The position numbers were made by a program, and so were the translations under genes. Under the pieces are notes generated by a model, which was not told the origin of the DNA, ran no database searches, and saw only the letters and a list, made by a program, of their open reading frames with translations. Shown in pieces: positions 35,170-43,256 of a stretch of 64,000 nt of DNA (position 1 is its first letter; each line of letters starts with the position of its first letter). The stretch is from Peribacillus folii (GTDB taxonomy: Bacteria; Bacillota; Bacilli; Bacillales; DSM-1321). Location of the stretch: contig NZ_JASJOM010000005.1 in the NCBI RefSeq assembly GCF_030271255.1, positions 1 to 64,000 of the forward strand. The letters run 5' to 3'.

Positions 35170-35844
35170 ATGGAGATGCTTGTACCGCAATATGAAGTGA
35201 AATCATTGAATATGGGGAAAACGGAAACATACCAATTCGGAAAAAAAGTATATCGATCCGCGATTAAAAAGGAGCCGGTGGACGGGCCAGTATTTTTAAG
35301 CAAAGTCGGTTTGGCTGGCGATGAACAGGCGTATGAACATCACGGCGGGGAAAATAAAGCCTTATGTTTATATCCGTTCGACCATTATGAACACTGGAGA
35401 CCCGCTTTTCAGAATATGGTCGATACCGCCCTTTTTGGCGAAAATCTCACGGTCGGGGGCCTGACGGAGGATAAAGCCCATATCGGGGATATTTTTTCGA
35501 TGGGCGATGCCATCATCCAAATCTCCGAGCCGCGGAATCCCTGCTATAAACTTGCGGCCAAATATGAGGTGCCCAGCTTGATCGTCCAAGTCAGGAATAC
35601 GGGCTACACAGGATTCCTGTTAAGGGTGCTGAAGGAAGGGATGATTTCCCCGCATGACCCGATGAGATTGATCGAGCCCCATCCACAGCGGGTTTCAGTC
35701 GCGTTAGTCAATGACGTCAAATTCCATGACCGCTTTAATCATGATAAAGTGAACAAGGTGTTAGCGGTCAAGGCGTTATCGGAAAGCCTTCGCCATTCCA
35801 TCAAGGAACAGTTCGATTCCGGGCGGAAAAATGGCTGGGGATGA
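35170..35844 (+). CDS. MOSC domain-containing protein
   Basis: A 224-residue MOSC (molybdenum cofactor sulfurase C-terminal) protein. Family marks: VGLAGDEQAYEHHGGENKAL (about 43-62), the FGENLTVGGL block and the Cys in SEPRNPCYKLA (about 118-128). It is YiiM-like in bacteria, linked to 6-hydroxylaminopurine detoxification and molybdopterin-sulfur handling. The start could be ATG 35170 or ATG 35176; GGAGG precedes both. Confidence 0.85.
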   Translation: MEMLVPQYEVKSLNMGKTETYQFGKKVYRSAIKKEPVDGPVFLSKVGLAGDEQAYEHHGGENKALCLYPFDHYEHWRPAFQNMVDTALFGENLTVGGLTEDKAHIGDIFSMGDAIIQISEPRNPCYKLAAKYEVPSLIVQVRNTGYTGFLLRVLKEGMISPHDPMRLIEPHPQRVSVALVNDVKFHDRFNHDKVNKVLAVKALSESLRHSIKEQFDSGRKNGWG

Positions 35845-35875
35845 GGGACACGTAATTTTTTTCAATCATGGAAAA

Positions 35876-35914
35876 AGCCCCGATATGGCTGCCGGAGCAG
35901 GTCATATCGGGGCT
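35876..35914. terminator. Bidirectional terminator, MOSC gene / DHA2 pump gene
   Basis: A 12-bp perfect stem, AGCCCCGATATG / CATATCGGGGCT, with a 15-base loop between convergent genes. Confidence 0.85.
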
Positions 35915-35922
35915 CTTTCACA

Positions 35923-37425
35923 TTAAGCGCTTTGCTCTTTTTTCGCTGCTGGTTTTTCTTCAGCCGGCCAGGCACGCTTGATGAATAGGGCTAAAATCAG
36001 CGCCACGCCTGCAATGAAGGTAGAGACAAGGAAGGAAAAGTTAATTCCATCCAGCATCGCCTGCATGCCGATTTGGGCTTTCATTTGTGCCATCACCTCA
36101 GCAGAGGGCTGGCTTGTTAATTTGCTCATTGCTTTCGTCATTAGTTCCTCACCCGTTGAAGCGGCACGGTTGGACATGACCGTTACAAGCAATGCGGTAC
36201 CGATCGCGCCGGAAATTTGGTTCAGGGTGTTGTTCATCGCCGTACCGTGAGGGTTCATACGGGCTGGCAGCGAGTTCAATCCATTTGTCATGATCGGCAT
36301 CATGGACATCGACATCCCGAAGGAACGAATGGAAAACAGGATCACAATTTCCGTATAAGTTGTTTCCATGGATAACTTACTTAAGAAATACGTAGTACCT
36401 ACAGTGATTAACAATCCGATTGAAGCAAGGATCCTTGCGCCGAATTTATCGAAGAGTTTACCGGTAACAGGTGACATCAAGGCCATTAATAAGGCACCTG
36501 GAAGCATCAGCAGCCCCGAATCAAATGGTGAAATGCCACGTACGGTTTGAGTATACATCGGAATTAAGATCATTCCCGAGAACATCGCCATATTCAGCAC
36601 GATTGAAATCGTTGCAGAAAGGGCGAACATCGGATGCCTGAAGATCCTGAATTCAAGCATTGGCGTTTCCATTTTAAGCTGGCGTGTAATGAAAAGAACA
36701 AGGGAAATCGCACCGACTATGAGCGTTCCATAGACCCATGGGCTATCCCAGCCCTTGCTGCCTGCGGAACTGAATCCGTAAAGCAAGCCGCCGAACCCTA
36801 AGCTTGAAAGGATGACCGATATTTTATCAATGTAAATATCGACTTTTTCCTTATGATCTTTTAGTTTAAAGAAACCAAAAACGAGCACAAGTAACGCAAG
36901 CGGAGTAATGAAATGGAACAGCATTCTCCAATCATAATGTTCAATGATCCAGCCTGATAGCGTCGGCCCGATTGCTGGGGCAAACATCATGACCAAGCCG
37001 AATAATCCCATGGCCGATCCCCGTTTTTCGACAGGGAAAGAAGTTAACAGCACGTTCATCAATAGCGGCATCATGATTGCCGACCCTGCAGCCTGAACCA
37101 TACGTGCCCCTAATAATAACGGGAAGACTTCCGCTACACCGGCAACGATCGTCCCGATGGAGAAAAGCAGCATCGCGGTCAGGAAGAGATTACGTACCGA
37201 ATATTTCCTTATCAAGAAGGCTGTAGTCGGAATCATGATTCCATTCACGAGCATATAGCCCGTTGTCAGCCATTGGACTGTGGAAGTCTCGATTCCCAAG
37301 TCCGTTTTTATCGAAGGCAGTGCAATATTTAAAAGGGTCGAATTAAGTATCGCTATGAACGCACCGACCATAAGGATGATCAAAATGCCATAAGAGCCCT
37401 TTTTTTCTGTTTGTGCAGTACTCAC
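35923..37425 (-). CDS. DHA2-family (EmrB/QacA) MFS multidrug exporter
   Basis: A 500-residue, 14-helix drug:H+ antiporter. Family marks are LNSTLLNIALPSIKTDLGIE after helix 1, IRKYSVRNLF in the helix 2-3 loop (variant of motif A), and GPTLSGWIIEHYDWRMLFHF (motif C region). It is closest to LmrB/YhcA-like pumps that export lincomycin or similar drugs. GTG start 11 bases after GGAGG. Divergent from a TetR gene; the promoter carries an operator-like repeat at 37505-37519. Confidence 0.92.
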   Translation of the reverse strand: MSTAQTEKKGSYGILIILMVGAFIAILNSTLLNIALPSIKTDLGIETSTVQWLTTGYMLVNGIMIPTTAFLIRKYSVRNLFLTAMLLFSIGTIVAGVAEVFPLLLGARMVQAAGSAIMMPLLMNVLLTSFPVEKRGSAMGLFGLVMMFAPAIGPTLSGWIIEHYDWRMLFHFITPLALLVLVFGFFKLKDHKEKVDIYIDKISVILSSLGFGGLLYGFSSAGSKGWDSPWVYGTLIVGAISLVLFITRQLKMETPMLEFRIFRHPMFALSATISIVLNMAMFSGMILIPMYTQTVRGISPFDSGLLMLPGALLMALMSPVTGKLFDKFGARILASIGLLITVGTTYFLSKLSMETTYTEIVILFSIRSFGMSMSMMPIMTNGLNSLPARMNPHGTAMNNTLNQISGAIGTALLVTVMSNRAASTGEELMTKAMSKLTSQPSAEVMAQMKAQIGMQAMLDGINFSFLVSTFIAGVALILALFIKRAWPAEEKPAAKKEQSA

Positions 37426-37500
37426 TTTTTATCTATTCCTCCATTCAAACTATTGGTTCATTTAATTATACGAGGGGTACACCCCAATCTCATAAAATCT

Positions 37501-37529
37501 ATAATATACCTCTGGTCTATTTTTTGCAA
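37501..37529 (-). promoter_or_regulatory. DHA2 pump promoter with internal TetR operator
   Basis: On the minus strand TTGCAA (37524-37529) and TATTAT (37501-37506) are 17 bases apart. An imperfect inverted repeat, TAGACC-AGA-GGTATA (37505-37519), fills the spacer, so a bound repressor would block polymerase. The half-site TAGACC resembles boxes of the LmrA/QdoR TetR group. A second palindrome GGGGTACACCCC is at 37474-37485 in the transcribed leader. Confidence 0.65.
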
Positions 37530-37626
37530 TAAAAATTTTCATGCTTTAAATAAGGGTTTGTGCTGTAATGAAAAATGGAGTACGATTACATTTATACAAG
37601 CAGTATAATGAAAATAAGGTGATACG

Positions 37627-38523
37627 ATGAAGAATCGAAGGCAGAATGTCATCGATACGGCTCATAAGCTATTTATTGAAAAAGGCTATCAAGCCACGTC
37701 CATACAAGATATTTTGGACGGCAGCGGCATTTCAAAAGGTACATTTTATAATTATTTCCCTTCGAAGGGTGAATTATTTATCGCCATTTTCCGATCCTTT
37801 TACAAAAGGATTCGCCATGATCGGGAAAAATTGCTGGAAGGTCAGGATTCAGCCGATATTGAAATTTTCATTAAGCAGCTCGAACTGCAAATGATGGGCA
37901 ACAAACAAAGTAAATTGCTGATCCTGATCGAAGAAGTCCGCGTTTCCAATGATGAGGAATTAAAACAATTCATCAACCAGATCCTTTTGTTGAGCATACG
38001 CTGGATGCATGGCCGTTTCCTCGATATATTCGGGGAAGGCAACAAACCCTATCTTTTGGATTGCGTCATCATTTTCCACTCGATGATGACACATATGAAC
38101 CACTTCAATCATCGCGCCAATGCGGTCACAAAGCCGGAAATTGAAATCATTCGCTACTGCATGAATCGAATCATCCAGACAGTTGATGAGGTGGCAAAAA
38201 GCAAGGAACAAATTCTTGATCCAGAACTAATCCATACGTGGTTTCCCCAGTTCGAAAACAATCTTTACCCGTGCCATAACAATTTATTGAAGGCGACCGC
38301 GGAGTTGAAAACGGCGATCCATACAACTTTTCCCTGCGGTGAACATCGGACAAGGGCCATTGAGCTTGTCGACTTCATCCAAGATGAGCTGATGCAGTCC
38401 GACACTCCGAGAAGATTTTTGATCGAAAGCTTGCTGCTTTCCCTAAAGAACCACTATTCGGAGCAGGTTCAAACGTATATGGAGAACTTTGAAGAAAGCA
38501 TTAACGCTTGTCTCGTCCAATAA
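37627..38523 (+). CDS. TetR family regulator of the DHA2 pump
   Basis: A 298-residue regulator, long for TetR (usually about 190-210). The helix-turn-helix is at 7-52: IDTAHKLFIEKGYQATSIQD, then ISKGTFYNYFPSKGELF. The C-terminal half (about 190-298) is an extra region with cysteines and basic residues and no family I recognise. AAGGTGATACG precedes the ATG. Divergent from the pump gene; the spacer operator suggests drug-induced release of repression. Confidence 0.85.
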   Translation: MKNRRQNVIDTAHKLFIEKGYQATSIQDILDGSGISKGTFYNYFPSKGELFIAIFRSFYKRIRHDREKLLEGQDSADIEIFIKQLELQMMGNKQSKLLILIEEVRVSNDEELKQFINQILLLSIRWMHGRFLDIFGEGNKPYLLDCVIIFHSMMTHMNHFNHRANAVTKPEIEIIRYCMNRIIQTVDEVAKSKEQILDPELIHTWFPQFENNLYPCHNNLLKATAELKTAIHTTFPCGEHRTRAIELVDFIQDELMQSDTPRRFLIESLLLSLKNHYSEQVQTYMENFEESINACLVQ

Positions 38524-38531
38524 AAAAAGCA

Positions 38532-38550
38532 GGCAGCCAATTCGGCTGCC
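38532..38550 (+). terminator. Terminator of tetR gene at 37627
   Basis: GGCAGCC / GGCTGCC stem with a 5-base loop and TTTT, 8 bases past the stop. Confidence 0.85.
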
Positions 38551-38561
38551 TTTTCCAGGTG

Positions 38562-39165
38562 TCAGTAAGACCATTTTTCTTCATCCATGACCCAAGCATT
38601 TTTCTTTAAATCGAACGATTCAGTATCATCCTGGACGGAAAAGCAAGCGGGCAGCGGCACCGATTTCCCTTGTGCTTTTTCCCAGCAAGCTGCGAACCAA
38701 TTTGCAAATGCCCGCTTCTCTTCTTCCTCGATTTCTTCACGATTCGCATCGTAAAATCCCCAGAACTCATCCGATTGGCCGCCAAAGCGTTCCCCATAAT
38801 TCCCAGATGCTCACACTCCCCCCGAATAAGGCAGGATCTTTCCCGTCATAAAACACTTCATTCGATCCATCGAGAACATGGTAATGGACAGCTCAGAGAA
38901 TTCTGGAAAGGAGACGACATCCAATAATTCCACCTCTGAATAAAAGGTGTGTATGTATGCACTTTCTGATGGTTGTGGATCAAGGCTTCGGATTGCAATT
39001 CCAGATTCGAATTCACCTCGGCTATATAAGTAGAGTGAGCCGTTTCTTTCACGGTTCAACCTTGTCGCCTTCGCATGTTTCTTTTTCAGGAAGCTTGTCC
39101 GTCTCAACCTGACTCACGGGTGCACATCCCATCAGTCCCACCGCGAACATCGTAAGTTTTTTCAA
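38562..39165 (-). pseudogene. Decayed lipoprotein gene
   Basis: Reading the minus strand from a TTG at 39165 gives a signal peptide and lipobox MKKLTMFAVGLMGC, then a stop after 38 codons. Coherent protein continues in other frames: NGSLYLYSRGEFESGIAIRS (from near 39055), VLDGSNEVFYDGKDPALFGG (about 38820-38880), and ERFGGQSDEFWGFYDANREE onward, ending DEEKWSY at 38562. At least three frame breaks and one in-frame stop are needed to join them, too many for one sequencing error. Upstream there is no ribosome binding site of strength. Product family not recognised. Confidence 0.65.
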
Positions 39166-39240
39166 TCGCTATCTCTCTTGTTACTATTTTAGGGCCCCTA
39201 TACTTACGTTCCTTGCGCCAAAGGGTTTGTATGAAAGAAT

Positions 39241-39268
39241 GGACCCCGACTGCTGTTGCACCCGGGGT
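39241..39268 (-). terminator. Hairpin after amino acid permease gene
   Basis: GACCCCG / CGGGGTC stem with a 14-base loop, 9 bases beyond the stop at 39277. The T run is weak. Confidence 0.5.
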
Positions 39269-39276
39269 CCCGTCCA

Positions 39277-40692
39277 TCAATCCAATTCCGATTTCCTCAT
39301 TTTAGCCGTCATCGCCTTGTTCTTGTTCCAAACCTTGAACTTCATGAAAATGGCCGCAAGTCCTATCATCACCACGAATAAGAGGCTTATGAAAAACCCG
39401 GGTCGGATCTCCTTTTCGAGCAAGGTGCCGCTGACAGCAGCTACAATCAACAGCATGCCAAAGACTCCCGTTGCCTTGCTCCACGCTTTACTTTCCAGGA
39501 TTTTGAAAGAAGAAAGAATGATGAAGGCCCAGTTATATAAAAGCAGGATACCGGCAGCTGTAGTGATGTATTCATAGATCTTGCCTGGCAAAAGCAGGGC
39601 CGTGATGATTGACCCTAAAAGCCCCAGCACCCCAAGAATGAGTGAAGGCAGTGGCAGATCTTTCAGTTTTTTGATTTTTTGCATGAATATTGAAGGCGCA
39701 TTCCCATCATCGGCAATCGTAACCAATAAATTGGTCACACCGAATAATGATGCCGTCATCGTCGAAAATCCAGCAACGATAATGGCCCCGTTAAAAACAT
39801 GCGGAAAAAAAGTAAGGTGATAACTATCCAAAGCCGTAACAAAAGGGCTTTCCTTCTCACTGAATGCCCCGAGCGAAACCATTGTGACCGCTAAACCCAG
39901 TGAGGCTACATAAATGATCGTCAGTCCGAGCAGCATGATCGTCCCTGCCTTAGGCGCATCTTCTTTCTTTTTAAGCTGCATGGCCATCAGCCCGATCACT
40001 TCAATGCCGCCAAATGCATAAAAAGCATAGATGAGCGATGTCCAAAATCCTTTCAGCCCTTTTGGAAATAACTCGTTATAGGTGTTGGGAAATGAAGGAG
40101 GCTTATCTCCATCAAGACCAAACCAGCCAAGAACGGCACATACTGCAAGGATGATGAACATGACGATTGCAGCCGTTTTTATGATGGCAAGCAGGTTTTC
40201 AATCCTATCGAACCCCTTCGTCCCCAGTAATACCACAACGATTGAAACAAAAGCGAAACCGGCGGAAAACAGCCATAGCGGTACACGCGGGAACCAAAAT
40301 TGCGATAAAAGCGACAGTGCGGTCAGCTGGCTGCCCATGATCAAAATATTCGAGGACCAATAATTCCAGCCGCAGCTAAACCCCGCCCACCGTCCGAATG
40401 CTTTATCGGCATAATAACAAAATGATCCTTCCTGCGGATCTTCAGCCGTCATCTTGGCAAGCAGATTATACACGATATACGTACCAAGGGCCGCCAAAAC
40501 AAATGAAAACACGATGGATGGACCCGTTGTGATAATCCCGATCGTCGATCCCAGAAAATATCCCGTCCCGATCGTACATCCTACACCGACCAATGACAGC
40601 TGCCACCACTTCATATGGCCACTTTGTTCGCCTGAATCAGAAGCATCCATGCCTTTCTTCCCTTTAGCTGCAGTACAATTGGCTTTTACCAT
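39277..40692 (-). CDS. APC-family amino acid permease
   Basis: A 471-residue, 12-helix permease. The helix-1 signature SLVGVGCTIGTGYFLGS (about 32-48) and the cytosolic loop MTAEDPQEGSFCYYADKAFG are of the APC amino acid transporter type. I use ATG 40692 with GAGGGA upstream; the longer frame starts at 40740 without a site. Substrate is unclear, and no pathway genes adjoin. Confidence 0.82.
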   Translation of the reverse strand: MVKANCTAAKGKKGMDASDSGEQSGHMKWWQLSLVGVGCTIGTGYFLGSTIGIITTGPSIVFSFVLAALGTYIVYNLLAKMTAEDPQEGSFCYYADKAFGRWAGFSCGWNYWSSNILIMGSQLTALSLLSQFWFPRVPLWLFSAGFAFVSIVVVLLGTKGFDRIENLLAIIKTAAIVMFIILAVCAVLGWFGLDGDKPPSFPNTYNELFPKGLKGFWTSLIYAFYAFGGIEVIGLMAMQLKKKEDAPKAGTIMLLGLTIIYVASLGLAVTMVSLGAFSEKESPFVTALDSYHLTFFPHVFNGAIIVAGFSTMTASLFGVTNLLVTIADDGNAPSIFMQKIKKLKDLPLPSLILGVLGLLGSIITALLLPGKIYEYITTAAGILLLYNWAFIILSSFKILESKAWSKATGVFGMLLIVAAVSGTLLEKEIRPGFFISLLFVVMIGLAAIFMKFKVWNKNKAMTAKMRKSELD

Positions 40693-40800
40693 GCCACTCC
40701 CTCTTTCATCATTCTTCATGTTGATATAGCAAGATGCCATTTTAAAGAAAAGCCTTGGATATCATGCGACATGCTTTTCATTGTTCAATCATTTTTATGG

Positions 40801-42027
40801 TTAATGGGCCGCTTCTTTTTTATCCGAACTAATGAATTTCAACACGATCAATACGAGGCAGATGCCCATGATGCCCGAGATGATGTAGCTCATATTGATG
40901 TAATCCCTCATGACAAGCGACATGACCGGAGGGCCCGCCGCGACTCCGATGAACCTTGAGGACATATAAAAGGAGGTAATCGTCCCCCTCTGTTCCTTTT
41001 CGATATTTTGCGTAATGATGGCATCAAGCGTCGGCAATAAGGCACCGATTGCGATGCCAGCAAGGCTCGTGACGAGCAGAAGCAGGATTACCCGATCCTT
41101 GGTGTATCCTACAAAAACCAAGCTGAGCGAAAGGATCGCCAAGCTGATGATGATGATCCTCTTCATGATCGGCAATTCGCCTTTGATTTTCTTTCCCGTA
41201 ATATAGGACGATACACAAAGGAAAAACAGCGGGATCGCTATCACTAAACCTTTTTTGACCCCATGAAAATCATGGATTTTTTCCAGATTGTCAGACAAAA
41301 AGAAAAGAACACCGAATAAAACAAGCATGACAAATACACCAATCAGGAAAACGGTATACAGCCATTTCCCCTCCTTCTTGAAAATTTGTTTCGTATCATG
41401 CCAAAATTCCTTTAATTTCTTCGGCTCGTCCTTTTCCTTTGGTACCTTAATAAAGAAAAAAACCAAGACAATTGATATTAAACTGAAGAATGAAATCGAG
41501 AAGAATGGTAAAAACCAGATAAATGCGGCAAAAAGGGAACCCAATATGGGGCTCAGCACTTTTCCAAAGGTATTCGATGTTTCGATGATGCCCAAGCATG
41601 AACTCGTTTTTTCATCGTCATCCTTGTATAAGTCCCCCACTAATGGCAAGATGATTGGCGAAGCTCCGGCCGCACCAATCCCCTGTAAAACCCTACCAAT
41701 GATGATCCACGTATAAGGGTTTTCCATCTTCCATGATGCATATCCTGCGATCAAGCCTCCGATAAGGGCTAGGATCAAGCTTGGCAAAATAACCATTTTT
41801 CGTCCAAATCGATCTGATAAATAACCAGCTATGGGAATTAAAAAAATGGAAGCTACCGAATAGCTTGTTATCACCATGCTTGATTGAAATGAAGATATCC
41901 CCACCTTCTCCTCAAAAATAGGCAGTACCGGAATAAGCATTGAATTTCCAAGTGTCATAACCATTGGAATCGATGCCATGCTGATCAGGCACCATATGCT
42001 GACTTTATTTTTCTCATGACCTTCCAT
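40801..42027 (-). CDS. MFS transporter, DHA1 drug-exporter type
   Basis: A 408-residue, 12-helix MFS exporter. Motif A is GYLSDRFGRKMVILP (about 66-80); GRVLQGIGAAGASPII is motif C-like (about 106-121). ATG 42027 follows GAGGAG; the longer frame begins at 42078. It sits in tandem with the amino acid permease gene but 100 bases away. Substrate unknown. Confidence 0.85.
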   Translation of the reverse strand: MEGHEKNKVSIWCLISMASIPMVMTLGNSMLIPVLPIFEEKVGISSFQSSMVITSYSVASIFLIPIAGYLSDRFGRKMVILPSLILALIGGLIAGYASWKMENPYTWIIIGRVLQGIGAAGASPIILPLVGDLYKDDDEKTSSCLGIIETSNTFGKVLSPILGSLFAAFIWFLPFFSISFFSLISIVLVFFFIKVPKEKDEPKKLKEFWHDTKQIFKKEGKWLYTVFLIGVFVMLVLFGVLFFLSDNLEKIHDFHGVKKGLVIAIPLFFLCVSSYITGKKIKGELPIMKRIIIISLAILSLSLVFVGYTKDRVILLLLVTSLAGIAIGALLPTLDAIITQNIEKEQRGTITSFYMSSRFIGVAAGPPVMSLVMRDYINMSYIISGIMGICLVLIVLKFISSDKKEAAH

Positions 42028-42271
42028 ACCTACACTCCTCATCCATGATAAACACGACTTCAAGCATACAAAGGCCAAAAAAATCGATCGCTCATTCGTC
42101 CTTCATTGAATTTTGATGTCTTTATTTAATATGCAGTAGGGCAGATGGATTTATTCAACGGCACGTATGAAATTGAATGGCTCGGCTTCCAAGGTAAAAA
42201 AAGTGGTACAAGTCCCCGTTTATGAATACATTCAATTAAGCAGATGTATTCCATGATGAGGTGATGATGTA

Positions 42272-42898
42272 TTGGGCGTTTTTTTTAGCTATGTTTTACT
42301 CGGATTATCCCTTGCGGCTCCGATCGGACCCATTAACGCCGGTCAATTGGACAAAGGAATCAAGAAAGGTTTTTGGCACGCCTGGATTTTTGGCTGGGGT
42401 GCCATATTGGCGGATGCTGTTTATTTAGTCCTCGTTTATTACGGGGTCAGCCACTTTTTGGAAAACTCCTTCATGCAAACCTTTTTATGGCTTTTTGGCT
42501 TTTTCGTCCTAACCTATACCGGCTTCGAAAGCCTTTTTAGTGCAGGTAAGATAGAAGTGAATGCACGGAATGCAAAAGAATCACACTTCTCTTCTTTTGC
42601 ATCAGGATTCATCATGGCCATCTCGAACCCTTTATCGATTTTATTCTGGCTCGGCATCTACGGATCGATCCTTGCTAACACCACATCCAAATACGATTTT
42701 CATCACATCCTTCTCTACAGCTCAGGCATCCTTCTCGGCCTCTTGGCCTGGGATACCACAATGGCCATCATCTCCAGCAGCTTCAGGCGCTTTTTATCCA
42801 GACCCATTCTTATGGGCATATCCATCATCTCCGGACTATCCCTAATAGGAATTGGCATATATTTTGCCATCCAGGCCGCAAAGGTTCTATTTACATAA
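42272..42898 (+). CDS. LysE family exporter
   Basis: A 208-residue membrane protein with about six helices. LSLAAPIGPINAGQLDKGIKKGFWHAWIFGWGA (from residue 12) is a clear LysE family N terminus, and SNPLSILFWLGIYGS (about 119-133) is the second conserved block. A TTG start follows GAGGTG by 8 bases; an ATG two codons earlier is in another frame. Substrate unknown. Confidence 0.85.
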   Translation: MGVFFSYVLLGLSLAAPIGPINAGQLDKGIKKGFWHAWIFGWGAILADAVYLVLVYYGVSHFLENSFMQTFLWLFGFFVLTYTGFESLFSAGKIEVNARNAKESHFSSFASGFIMAISNPLSILFWLGIYGSILANTTSKYDFHHILLYSSGILLGLLAWDTTMAIISSSFRRFLSRPILMGISIISGLSLIGIGIYFAIQAAKVLFT

Positions 42899-42921
42899 CC
42901 GAACCACTCTCACGACAAAAA

Positions 42922-42940
42922 AAGCCTCAAGCAGAGGCTT
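42922..42940 (+). terminator. Terminator of lysE-like gene
   Basis: AAGCCTC / GAGGCTT stem with a 5-base loop and T run, 23 bases beyond the stop. Confidence 0.75.
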
Positions 42941-43049
42941 TTGCTGCGTATACAAACGATTTGGAGCTTTTCCTGGCAAGTCCTGGCCATCTTCTCATGA
43001 AGTTGATGCCTTATCTCGCGAGTTTGGTTGGTTTGCACGGGAGTTTGGC

Positions 43050-43250
43050 GGTTTACTCGCCAATTTCGATGCTTTACTCGCGAATTCAGGCGGTTTACTC
43101 GCCAATTTCAGCGATTTACTCGCCAATTCCGGCGGTTTACTCGCCAATTTCAGCGATTTACTCGCCAATTTCGATGCTTTACTCGCCAATTTCAGCGATT
43201 TACTCGCCAATTTCGATGCTTTACTCGCCAATTCAGGCGATTTACTCGCG
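43050..43250. repeat. Second array of the 21-bp repeat, about 10 units
   Basis: TTTACTCGCCAATTT followed by variable 6-base blocks (CGATGC, CAGCGA, CCGGCG) recurs every 21 bp, ending with a degenerate unit at the threonyl-tRNA synthetase stop codon (43257). The unit core is the same as in the array at 6785-7462. The block types alternate (CGATGC, CAGCGA). It lies between the convergent lysE-like and thrS genes. All three frames on both strands remain open because the period is a multiple of three. Confidence 0.9.
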
Positions 43251-43256
43251 GTTGGG

